64,000 bases of DNA from Gracilimonas sp965227785 (lineage in GTDB: Bacteria > Bacteroidota > Rhodothermia > Balneolales > Balneolaceae): NCBI RefSeq assembly GCF_965227785.1, contig NZ_OZ245785.1, positions 1,922,001 through 1,986,000 of the forward strand, given 5' to 3'. The translations under genes were made by a program, and so were the position numbers. The notes under the pieces are model-generated. The model was given only the letters and a program-made list of their open reading frames with translations, had not been told where the DNA came from and ran no database searches. Of this stretch, positions 7,623 to 15,091 are shown piece by piece; position 1 is the first letter of the stretch, and every line of letters begins with the position of its first letter.

Positions 7623-9044
7623 TTACTTCTTCTTAACGGGAGTTCCTAAGTGGACACCTTCGTTATAGGCTTCAGCTGCAGCTTCCATAACCGCCTCAGA
7701 GAGAGTTGGGTGTGGGTGAACCGCACTGATAATTTCGTGTCCGGTAGTTTCAAGATCACGGGCTACAACCGCTTCGGCAATCATTTCCGTTACGCCGAAT
7801 CCGATCATATGGCAACCTAACCATTCGCCATATTTGGCATCGAATACTACTTTAACAAATCCTTCTTCATGGCCCAGAGCCGTTGCTTTACCGGATGCTG
7901 AAAGCGGGAATTTTCCGACTTTCACATCATAACCTTCATCTTTGGCTGCCTGCTCGGTCAATCCAACAGAAGCAATCTGGGGTTCGCAATACGTACAGCC
8001 CGGGATGTTATTGTAATTCACAGGGTGCGGGTTTTCACCAGCCAGTTGCTCGGCAAGAACCACAGCCTCATGAGAAGCTTTGTGTGCCAGCCACGGTGCA
8101 CCAATTACATCACCGATAGCGTAAATGCCATCCACATTGGTTTTGTATGTTTTCTTGTCAACAACGATGGCGCCTTTTTCAGTCTTAACACCGGCTTTGT
8201 CTAACCCGAGGTTTTCTACATTTCCGGTTACACCTACTGCTGAAAGAACCACATCGGCTTCTATTTTCTCTTCGCCTTTCTTGGTTTTCACGGTGACTTC
8301 AACGCCCTTGCCTTTCTTCTTCACGTTTTCGACCGTGCTTCCGGTCATCACGTTCATGCCTTTCTTCTTGTAAATCTTACCAAGCTCTTTACCAACGTCT
8401 TTGTCCTCAACGGGCACCAGTGTATCCTGAAGTTCTACGATGGTCACTTCTGTTCCGATGGCATTGTAGAAGTAGGCAAACTCAACACCAATTGCACCAG
8501 CTCCCACAATCACCATTTTCTTAGGCTGCTTTTCGAGCTGCATGGCTTTTTCGGAGTCGATGATCATATCACCATCAATTTCCAGGCTTGGAAGCTGACG
8601 TGGTCGCGCTCCGGTAGCCACGATAAAGTGCTTCGCCTTGATGCTTTCCTGCTCTTTGCCTTTGTCGTCATTTACCGACAATTCAGACTTGGATTTGAAA
8701 ACACCCGTTCCCATGAACACGTCAATCTTATTCGCCTTCATCAGGAACTGAACGCCTTTGCTCATTTTGTTAGCAACACCACGGCTTCGCTTCACCATAC
8801 CGCCGAAGTCGGCTGAATAGTCCTTCACGTTAATTCCGTAATCAGAGGCGTGCTCGATAGATTCATACACTTCAGCTGAACGAAGCAGGGCTTTGGTTGG
8901 AATACAACCGATATTCAAACAAACACCACCAAGGTGTCTTTTTTCAACAATTGCTGTTTTAAAGCCAAGCTGAGAAGCACGAATTGCGGCTACATATCCG
9001 CCGGGGCCTGACCCGATTACACATACATCAAATTCTTTTGCCAT
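7623..9044 (-). CDS. lpdA: Dihydrolipoyl dehydrogenase (E3)
   Basis: FAD- and NAD-dependent flavoprotein that reoxidises dihydrolipoamide in 2-oxo acid dehydrogenase complexes and the glycine cleavage system. The 473-residue sequence has the FAD Rossmann motif 'VIGSGPGGYVAAIRA', the redox disulfide 'GGVCLNIGCIPTKALL', the NAD motif 'VIVGAGAIGVEFA', 'YAIGDVIGAPWLAHKA', and the C-terminal His-Glu dyad in 'HPHPTLSEAVMEAA'. It stands next to lipB and lipA, which build its cofactor; the E1/E2 components are not in the window. The ATG at 9044 follows a short leader that contains a small CGCTTCA/TGAAGCG hairpin (9077-9105). Confidence 0.97.
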   Translation of the reverse strand: MAKEFDVCVIGSGPGGYVAAIRASQLGFKTAIVEKRHLGGVCLNIGCIPTKALLRSAEVYESIEHASDYGINVKDYSADFGGMVKRSRGVANKMSKGVQFLMKANKIDVFMGTGVFKSKSELSVNDDKGKEQESIKAKHFIVATGARPRQLPSLEIDGDMIIDSEKAMQLEKQPKKMVIVGAGAIGVEFAYFYNAIGTEVTIVELQDTLVPVEDKDVGKELGKIYKKKGMNVMTGSTVENVKKKGKGVEVTVKTKKGEEKIEADVVLSAVGVTGNVENLGLDKAGVKTEKGAIVVDKKTYKTNVDGIYAIGDVIGAPWLAHKASHEAVVLAEQLAGENPHPVNYNNIPGCTYCEPQIASVGLTEQAAKDEGYDVKVGKFPLSASGKATALGHEEGFVKVVFDAKYGEWLGCHMIGFGVTEMIAEAVVARDLETTGHEIISAVHPHPTLSEAVMEAAAEAYNEGVHLGTPVKKK

Positions 9045-9140
9045 GGTACTTTCTGATAATAGTTTTTGAAGTTAATCGCTTCATTACAAACAAAACCGTG
9101 AAGCGGACTTTTTAAAGCCCTAAAAGGTAAGGGTTTTTGA

Positions 9141-9180
9141 TTTGAACTTCGAATATTGAACAAGGAATGTTCAATTTTGA
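9141..9180. repeat. Dispersed 'GAACAAGGAATGTTC' intergenic repeat, copy 2
   Basis: Reads TTGAACTTCGAATATTGAAC then AAGGAATGTTCAA, the reverse orientation of copy 1, so lpdA is flanked by an inverted pair. Confidence 0.6.
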
Positions 9181-9181
9181 T

Positions 9182-9475
9182 CTATCGAGTCCAATGTTTG
9201 GGGTTCCGTCTATGATGAAGTACAGCTGTGATAACTATGCTATTATCTGATTTGATGTTTATAAAGAAGATATTGAATGGAAAATGCTTCACCAATGCCT
9301 TTCTCGTATCCCCTAAAATAATGGGAAATTCCAATGGGTTGTCTAAGATTCTTTGAATCGTATGATCAATTGCAGATTCAAAATATTCCCCCAGAACACC
9401 TTCGATCTCTGTGTACCAAGCTTTTGCCTCAAGGTAATCTTCTTTTGCGGCATCCGTAAAATAAAGAAGCTTCAT
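9182..9475 (-). CDS. ParE/RelE-family toxin
   Basis: A 97-residue protein of the ParE/RelE superfamily: N-terminal 'AAKEDYLEAKAWYTEI', central 'ALVKHFPFNIFF' and C-terminal 'VLHHRRNPKHW', the usual strand-helix layout with the basic 'HxRRxP' end. Family members inhibit gyrase (ParE) or cut mRNA at the ribosome (RelE); sequence alone does not separate them. The start overlaps the stop of the upstream antitoxin by four bases, the expected coupling. The pair ends beside repeat copy 2. Confidence 0.9.
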   Translation of the reverse strand: MKLLYFTDAAKEDYLEAKAWYTEIEGVLGEYFESAIDHTIQRILDNPLEFPIILGDTRKALVKHFPFNIFFINIKSDNSIVITAVLHHRRNPKHWTR

Positions 9476-9684
9476 TTATTCCCAGCCAGTTTTTTAACCT
9501 CTTCCCAGCTGTAGAGTTTCTGATTTCCGGCTTTATATTCTTGCTCTCTTTCCCTGATGATACTTAGCTGACTCTCAGAAATGGGTACATCTTCTTCTTT
9601 CAAACTGTCCCATAAAATCTCTGTTACGGTAAGCTTTTCTTCTGGGGATAAAGCTTTTAATTCCTTTATTAATTGATCTCTCAT
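9472..9684 (-). CDS. Antitoxin, putative addiction-module component family
   Basis: A 70-residue acidic helical protein with 'ALSPEEKLTVTEILWDSL' near the front and the tail 'GNQKLYSWEEVKKLAG'. This is the pattern of the short 'addiction module component' family (TIGR02574) that pairs with ParE-type toxins: the C-terminus wraps the toxin and the N-terminus is thought to dimerise or bind DNA. It is transcribed first and overlaps the toxin gene. The ATG at 9684 lies in an AT-rich upstream region suited to an autoregulated promoter, but I cannot point to a definite operator. Confidence 0.9.
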   Translation of the reverse strand: MRDQLIKELKALSPEEKLTVTEILWDSLKEEDVPISESQLSIIREREQEYKAGNQKLYSWEEVKKLAGNK

Positions 9685-9815
9685 AACAAACTAATTGGTT
9701 TACATTTAATATATATCACCGATAAGTAACTTCAAAAACTCTACAATCTTTAATAATCAAATCAGTCTGAATTTGTTATAATTGAGCTCAGAGAGGCGAA
9801 ACAAAACGCGACATT

Positions 9816-10589
9816 ATGAAAAAGACCATCATCACATTCCTTTTATTCCTGCTAATAATTCCATGTACGGCATCTGCTGATCATTCCGATCCGCGCAAAC
9901 TAAAAGCCAACATCGATGAGCTTGCCGAATATTTTGAGGATAAGGGCTATGCATTCAACGAATTACTGAATGATCCACGCTTTAAACTTATCGATGATAT
10001 AACTGGCAAGTTTACACGGGCGGTCGAAATTAAAATCGAGAGCTTTGAGGATTATCAGGGTATCATCAAGTACGATGTAAAAAAGCAAAAGCTGGAAGAC
10101 TTTTTAGTTAAATATGCCCCGGAATTAGATGCTGCCCAGGAAAAATACGGCATTCCCAAGCATGTGATTGCCGGTATAATCGGAATTGAATCGGAGTTTG
10201 GGAAGTACAAAGGAAGCTATAACCCGTTTAATGCTTATGTATCTATGTATGCAGAAGGGTACCGTAGTGATTGGTCGAAAGCTCAGCTGGAAGAGCTGCT
10301 TATCTTTGCCGAAAAGAATAAGCTCGATATACTTTCTCTTGAATCCAGCTACGCGGGAGCCATGTCATATGCCCAGTTTATCCCTTATTCACTGAATCGC
10401 TGGTGGGTGGGATCTGATCTTTATTTTATGCCGAATAACATTTTTTCCGTTGCCAATTACCTGTCTCACTTCTACAAGATTACCGGCAGCATGGAGAAAG
10501 CCGTTATGCGCTATAACCCGAGTACTATGTACACAAAGGTAGTGTTGGAGCTGGCAAGCGAGGCTAAAAAAATTGAAGAGACTAAGTAG
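9816..10589 (+). CDS. MltB-like lytic murein transglycosylase
   Basis: A 257-residue exported protein. Residues 1-21 are a signal peptide ending 'CTASADH'; because the Cys is not in a classical lipobox a type I signal is preferred, though a lipoprotein is possible. The domain matches MltB/SLT_2: 'HVIAGIIGIESEFG' with catalytic Glu125, 'SYAGAMSYAQFIPYS' and 'NNIFSVANYLSHFY', followed by a short tail. MltB enzymes cut the MurNAc-GlcNAc bond of peptidoglycan, leaving 1,6-anhydro ends. It is shorter than E. coli MltB (about 360). It is monocistronic and convergent with the subtilase gene. Confidence 0.9.
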   Translation: MKKTIITFLLFLLIIPCTASADHSDPRKLKANIDELAEYFEDKGYAFNELLNDPRFKLIDDITGKFTRAVEIKIESFEDYQGIIKYDVKKQKLEDFLVKYAPELDAAQEKYGIPKHVIAGIIGIESEFGKYKGSYNPFNAYVSMYAEGYRSDWSKAQLEELLIFAEKNKLDILSLESSYAGAMSYAQFIPYSLNRWWVGSDLYFMPNNIFSVANYLSHFYKITGSMEKAVMRYNPSTMYTKVVLELASEAKKIEETK

Positions 10590-10650
10590 TATAATCACCT
10601 TGGTATTTACCTTACACTGACCAGGCTCTGAATTACAAACTGCATTTTGT

Positions 10651-10691
10651 AAAAGCAAAAAAGCCCCTCCTCACACAATGAACAGGGGCTT
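10651..10691 (-). terminator. Terminator of the subtilase gene
   Basis: Stem AAGCCCCT (10661-10668) pairs with AGGGGCTT (10684-10691). On the minus strand the stem runs into TTTTGCTTTT. It lies 28 bases past the subtilase stop and may also stop read-through from the convergent mltB-like gene. Confidence 0.82.
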
Positions 10692-10718
10692 ATGTATGTT
10701 TAGGAGCTACTATTGCTC

Positions 10719-11963
10719 TTAATGAGTTGCGATGGGATCCGGGGTTCCATCAGGATCACCATTGGCTGTACCATCGGTAGAGGCATTACCACCGGTAACC
10801 AGTAACACACCAGCCACATGAGGCGTTGCCATCGACGTACCGCTAATGGTATTCACACCGCCATCTCTCCAAAGGGACTCAACATCCACGCCGGGAGCAG
10901 CATACTCAATGGGTGGGTTTCCGAAGTTAGAGAAAGACGCGAAGTTATCGTTGCTGTCGATGGCAGAAACGGTCCATACATTGTTGTACTCAACCCGTGC
11001 CGGAGATGAGTTATTGGCATCAGCCCCGTCGTTACCGGCAGCAAGAGCAAACATGATTCCGTTGTCTGCTGCATTTTTAACGGCGTCATCCACTGCTTGA
11101 GAAGTGCCTCCTCCCAAACTCATGTTGGCAACATCACCGGAAGAACCGTTAGCCGCCACATAGTCGATTCCATCAATTACACCGGAATAGGCACCGCTTC
11201 CGTTACTGTCGAGCACTTTCACGCCCACAACACTGGCACCGGCGGCAACACCGATTACATCAATGTCGTTATCCAGAGCAGCAATGGTTCCTGCTACGTG
11301 AGTTCCATGACCGTTGCCATCGTCGGCAGTGCTTTCTGTGGCAACAAAAGAAGTACTCATTTGAGTATTCACATTCAGGTCGTTATGATCTAAATCAACT
11401 CCGGTATCAAGAACCCAGGCCGTAAGTCCGGATCCGTCAACAGCTCCGCCAACACGGTTTATACCATAAGGAGTAACCTGTGGGTCTCCGCCTCCATAGT
11501 CACAACCAATACCGAAATAAATGCACCAGAATGACTGTGTTGCTTTAGGGGGAGATAAGATCACAATTCTGTCCTGCTCGATGTAGTCAACGCGTTCATC
11601 ATTTCTCAATGCGTTGAGCTGTTCGTCATCCAATTCAGCCGTAAAACCACTTACAGAATATTTATACGTACTTCGGATTTTTTCTTCCGGGATATTATTC
11701 TCTGCAGAAACAGCACTGATTTTTCGTTCAACCTGCTGTGCACGCTGAGCTTTAGCCATGCGGCGTTCATTGCCTTCTTCTTTAAAAACCACAATGTACT
11801 GCCCATCAATAGGCTGATTTTGTTTAGCCAGAATTTGCTCGGCTTTCTCTTCCTTGGTGAGTTCGTCTTGTTTTTTAACGCTTGTTGTTTGGTCACATCC
11901 TGTGACAACTAATGCCCCGATAATTAATAAAGAGCTTAGCTTTTTTAACATAGTAGTAGACAT
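10719..11963 (-). CDS. Subtilisin-family (S8) serine protease lipoprotein with I9 propeptide
   Basis: A 414-residue secreted protease. The N-terminus is a lipoprotein signal with lipobox 'LVVTGC' (Cys23). Residues ~54-135 form an inhibitor I9 propeptide ('GQYIVVFKEE' to 'DYIEQDRIV'), which folds the enzyme and is then removed. The catalytic triad is complete: Asp186 in 'VLDTGVDLDH', His219 in 'GNGHGTHVAG', Ser377 in 'GTSMATPHVAG'; the oxyanion Asn sits in 'ALAAGND'. A Cys pair (WCIYFGIGC) before the catalytic domain is unusual for small subtilases. The ATG at 11963 has AGAGG six bases upstream. Role is probably nutrient proteolysis or envelope protein processing. Confidence 0.95.
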   Translation of the reverse strand: MSTTMLKKLSSLLIIGALVVTGCDQTTSVKKQDELTKEEKAEQILAKQNQPIDGQYIVVFKEEGNERRMAKAQRAQQVERKISAVSAENNIPEEKIRSTYKYSVSGFTAELDDEQLNALRNDERVDYIEQDRIVILSPPKATQSFWCIYFGIGCDYGGGDPQVTPYGINRVGGAVDGSGLTAWVLDTGVDLDHNDLNVNTQMSTSFVATESTADDGNGHGTHVAGTIAALDNDIDVIGVAAGASVVGVKVLDSNGSGAYSGVIDGIDYVAANGSSGDVANMSLGGGTSQAVDDAVKNAADNGIMFALAAGNDGADANNSSPARVEYNNVWTVSAIDSNDNFASFSNFGNPPIEYAAPGVDVESLWRDGGVNTISGTSMATPHVAGVLLVTGGNASTDGTANGDPDGTPDPIATH

Positions 11964-12183
11964 AGATTACCTCTGTTAATTGGTGTTGTTTTTATAACAC
12001 AGCAATTAAGAGTTAGCTAACTATCTATGACCGGTCATTTTTTAACTGCTTGCACCTACAAGAGTAAAAAAATGATAAATGTTACAAATTAGTGCTGTTT
12101 TAACTGTTTTTAGGGGTAAAAATTGAATTTTAAGCAACGTAGATATCTTTTTCTTGCCGACTAAACATCTGCACCTCATGTAT

Positions 12184-12240
12184 TTTGGATTGCTTGGTTT
12201 TTTATTCTACATTTGTAGAAACAATTCTAACATTGTAGAA
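12184..12240 (+). promoter_or_regulatory. BlaI-type double operator overlapping a Bacteroidota-type promoter
   Basis: Two palindromic 16-bp boxes, TTCTACATTTGTAGAA (12205-12220, one central mismatch) and TTCTAACATTGTAGAA (12225-12240), are offset by exactly 20 bp, two helical turns, and match the TACA/TGTA-type operators of BlaI/MecI repressors. The first box contains TACATTTG (12208-12215), a perfect TAnnTTTG -7 element, and TTTG at 12184-12187 lies 20 bases upstream, the expected -33 element. The repressor gene starts five bases after the second box, so the repressor very probably controls itself and the genes downstream. Confidence 0.8.
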
Positions 12241-12244
12241 TAAA

Positions 12245-12616
12245 ATGAGTCTTACCCAAACCGAAGAAGAACTGATGCAGTATTTGTGGAAGCTGGAAAA
12301 AGCTTTTATGAAAGACTTGCTTGAACTTTACCCTGAGCCGAAGCCGGCCCCAACCACCGTTGCTACCTTGTTAAAACGGATGACGGAAAAGGGTTTTATA
12401 GGTTATAAACAAATGGGGCGTTCCCGGCAATATTATCCACTGGTGAAGAAATCGGAATATTTCTCTAAACATGTAAACGGGCTGATCAAAAAGTTTTTCA
12501 ATAACTCGTCTTCTCAGTTTGCTTCATTCTTTACTTCTGAGACGGATCTCACTGCCGAAGAACTGGAGGAATTGAAAGCCATAGTCGAAAAAGAAATAGA
12601 GAGGAAAAACCAATGA
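12245..12616 (+). CDS. BlaI/MecI/CopY-family transcriptional repressor
   Basis: A 123-residue winged-helix protein: 'LTQTEEELMQYLWKLEKAFMKDLLELY', then 'TTVATLLKRMTEKGFIGYKQMGRSRQYYPLV', the standard BlaI DNA-binding domain, and a C-terminal dimerisation helix ending 'LKAIVEKEIERKNQ'. In the paradigm the repressor is cut when the partner sensor-protease is activated. It overlaps the BlaR1-like gene by four bases (ATGA) and is preceded by two BlaI-type boxes. No beta-lactamase gene is adjacent, so this is probably one of the many BlaI/BlaR pairs in this phylum with other envelope signals. Confidence 0.93.
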   Translation: MSLTQTEEELMQYLWKLEKAFMKDLLELYPEPKPAPTTVATLLKRMTEKGFIGYKQMGRSRQYYPLVKKSEYFSKHVNGLIKKFFNNSSSQFASFFTSETDLTAEELEELKAIVEKEIERKNQ

Positions 12617-14115
12617 TCATTTATATAGTTAAATCCACTTTACTGCTTGGTTTGCTTTTCGGGGTCTATAAGCTACTGCTTGAGAATGAAAAAATGCACC
12701 GCTTCAACCGCTTCTTCTTACTCTTCGCCTTATTGTTCGGGCTTACCGCACCATTGATTTCTTTTGACGTTCAACCCGAACAATCCGTAGCCGGAATTAA
12801 AATACAAGATATGGAGCGTGTGGTAAACGCTCCGGCAGAAGCGGTTAGTAAATCGGTGGGGCCGCTGATTGCCCCAGAGCCCAAGGCTTTGCCCAAAACC
12901 AATGCTGAAATCACTCCTGCAACGACCGAAGAATCAAGCTGGTCTATAAGTATGTTAGATCTATTACTTGGGATGTATGGTCTGGTCACGGTTTTCCTTT
13001 TGGTGCGGTTTGCAGGAGGGTTGTTGGAAATCCGAAATAAGATCATGGCCGGAAGTCATAAAGAAATGGATGAAGCCACATTGGTTTTATTGGACGAATC
13101 CATCACCCCTCAATCCTTTTTGGGATATATTTTCCTGGAGAAAAAGCAATTTGAGTCCGGAGAAATTGAGCCGGAAATCCTGGACCATGAGATCACGCAT
13201 ATCCGCCAATGGCATTCTCTGGATGTGCTGTTCATCGAATTTCTAAAGGTCATCTTTTGGTTCAACCCGTTGATGTACCTCTACAAACATGCCATCCAAC
13301 TAAATCACGAGTTTTTAGCGGATGAATCAGTAGTTAGCAATGGTTCATCAGTTAGTGATTACCAAAACATGCTCATTCGTTTTTGCGGAGAGAAGAGAGC
13401 CTTAAACACAACCAGCAGCATTAATTATTCGCTCACTAAAAAACGGTTGAAGATGATCCCTAAAAAGTTTTCGGCACTTCGATCAGGGAGTAAAGGATTA
13501 TTATTGGCTCCCATTCTATTAGCTGCCACACTGATGTTTTGCACCAGAGGCAACGGAAAACCTCCCTATAAAATTACCGGGAATAGTGATGAGCTATACT
13601 CCAATGTAGATTTATATATGAACCCGGAAAGATCAAAAGAACTCAACATTAAAAGACGAGGCATTGGAATCAGGTATGACTCTGACGGAAATCCATTCAC
13701 CGGAACACTGGAAACGAGATATACAAAAAATGATCAGCTTTTAACTAACACTGTTTTTTCAGATGGTGTCATAAAGAGTTCTGAATTCTATAATCCCAAA
13801 ACCGGAGAATTGGTTGAGAAGTCGGAATTCGGTTACATCGGAGAGCAATTCAAAAGAATCAGGGTATATTCGAGTGACGAAATTCTGATTGAAGAGTGGA
13901 GTGATTTTCAGTCAGGAAAATTAGGATATCACAAGAAGTGGCATGAGAATGGTCAGTTAGAATATGAAGCTTATTTTTCTGGTCCTATTAAGGACGAAAC
14001 GCTCAAGGCAACTAAGATCCCATACCAAGGCCTGATGACCTTATATGATGAACAGGGAATTATTATCGAGCAGGAACGCTACGAAGACGGGGAACTCATC
14101 GAGAAGATTAAATAG
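12613..14115 (+). CDS. BlaR1-like M56 metalloprotease sensor with C-terminal MORN/YwqK-like repeats
   Basis: A 500-residue membrane protein. Two N-terminal helices, a linker, a third helix near residue 120, then a cytoplasmic M56 zinc protease: 'DHEITHIRQWHSLD' (HExxH near 194-198) and 'NHEFLADESV' near 231-238, which supplies the third ligand. After 'KKRLKMIPKKFSA' a final helix 'GLLLAPILLAATLMFC' (~295-311) exports the C-terminal ~190 residues, the presumed sensor. That sensor is not penicillin-binding-like; it carries YwqK/MORN-type units ('GYHKKWHENGQLEYEAYF', 'QERYEDGELIEKIK'). Expected to cleave the BlaI-like repressor after an envelope signal (family inference). A truncated copy follows five bases downstream. 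Confidence 0.9.
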   Translation: MIIYIVKSTLLLGLLFGVYKLLLENEKMHRFNRFFLLFALLFGLTAPLISFDVQPEQSVAGIKIQDMERVVNAPAEAVSKSVGPLIAPEPKALPKTNAEITPATTEESSWSISMLDLLLGMYGLVTVFLLVRFAGGLLEIRNKIMAGSHKEMDEATLVLLDESITPQSFLGYIFLEKKQFESGEIEPEILDHEITHIRQWHSLDVLFIEFLKVIFWFNPLMYLYKHAIQLNHEFLADESVVSNGSSVSDYQNMLIRFCGEKRALNTTSSINYSLTKKRLKMIPKKFSALRSGSKGLLLAPILLAATLMFCTRGNGKPPYKITGNSDELYSNVDLYMNPERSKELNIKRRGIGIRYDSDGNPFTGTLETRYTKNDQLLTNTVFSDGVIKSSEFYNPKTGELVEKSEFGYIGEQFKRIRVYSSDEILIEEWSDFQSGKLGYHKKWHENGQLEYEAYFSGPIKDETLKATKIPYQGLMTLYDEQGIIIEQERYEDGELIEKIK

Positions 14116-14120
14116 TCAGC

Positions 14121-14930
14121 ATGAAACAGTTTACATCCAAAATCGACTTTAAAATAACCGGCAAGCGGCTGAAGATGATGGGGAAGCAAATCTCCCGTAC
14201 CCGCTCCAACTCCATTAAGCTTTTAGTGGCTCCTGTGCTACTTGGTTTATCTGTACTTTTTTGCACAAACCAGGTTGAAGAAAACGGATTGAAAGCCATA
14301 GAATTCCGAAGTGGTTTTGGCAGCATCTATTATAAGTCGGAACCCGTCCTATATTTTAAGGAAGAAGAAGAAATTTCTTTTTCTATCCTTCACACTTTTG
14401 ACCCGGTTTTGTACAACAAAGAGGGAGAACGCTTTAACGGTACCCGTACTTTCTACAACCGCATGACCAAAGAGCCTGCATGGGAAGATTATATTCAAGA
14501 TGGCATCATGACTAAAACCACATATTTAAATCAGGAACAGATAGACAGCACCAATATCGCTTATGAATTATATGAATACGTTGATGGCAGATATGTAGCT
14601 GAAACTAAATATAACAACAATGACGAGTTAATTGCCCGGCATGAATATAATGAAAACAGTACCCGGCGTTATGACCCTGATGGTCAGCTTACCTTTCATA
14701 TGTATACCGAGATCAAAGATGGAAATGAATGGACGTACCTTAACTCGTGGCACCCGAACGGAGCTCTGAAGGTAGAATCTTCCAGTGTCGTTGACTCATC
14801 CGGGCTTCAGATGATTTCCGTCCAGTATGATGAGCAGGGAAACATCGAATATCAGTTTCGCTTTGAAGATGGAGAACTCGTCAAACAGGAACGCTTCGAA
14901 GACGGTGAGCTTGTCGAAAAGATTAAGTAG
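14121..14930 (+). CDS. Truncated paralogue of the BlaR1-like sensor (membrane anchor plus sensor domain only)
   Basis: 269 residues that align with the second half of the preceding protein but lack the M56 protease. Matching segments include 'GKRLKMMGKQISRTRS' against KKRLKMIPKKFSALRS, the helix 'LLVAPVLLGLSVLFC' against LLLAPILLAATLMFC, and the last 14 residues 'QERFEDGELVEKIK' against QERYEDGELIEKIK. The middle is diverged but keeps YwqK-like units ('NSWHPNGALKVESS'). It begins five bases after the previous stop, so co-expression is very likely. It may be a decoy, a co-receptor or a duplication remnant; the intact 269-codon frame argues against a fresh pseudogene. Confidence 0.8.
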   Translation: MKQFTSKIDFKITGKRLKMMGKQISRTRSNSIKLLVAPVLLGLSVLFCTNQVEENGLKAIEFRSGFGSIYYKSEPVLYFKEEEEISFSILHTFDPVLYNKEGERFNGTRTFYNRMTKEPAWEDYIQDGIMTKTTYLNQEQIDSTNIAYELYEYVDGRYVAETKYNNNDELIARHEYNENSTRRYDPDGQLTFHMYTEIKDGNEWTYLNSWHPNGALKVESSSVVDSSGLQMISVQYDEQGNIEYQFRFEDGELVKQERFEDGELVEKIK

Positions 14931-14961
14931 CCGAGGTTTAGATGCTATCCCGGAGTCAGTC

Positions 14962-14983
14962 ATCGCGGGCTAAGACCCGCGAT
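14962..14983. repeat. GC-rich hairpin after the sensor operon
   Basis: ATCGCGGG (14962-14969) pairs with CCCGCGAT (14976-14983). It resembles the core of dispersed palindromic repeats (context GTCATCGCGGG) and has no T-run, so it is more likely a REP-like repeat than a terminator. A degenerate hairpin, CTCCTTCCGCC/AAGAAGAGGCTT, follows at about 15017-15041. Confidence 0.5.
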
Positions 14984-15091
14984 CTCCCCGACCCAAGCAA
15001 CTTGCTAAACAATAAAGCTCCTTCCGCCAAGAAGAGGCTTCACTTCAATATTCTAGATTTCTTGGTTTTATTTCACATACCAAATCCTGAA

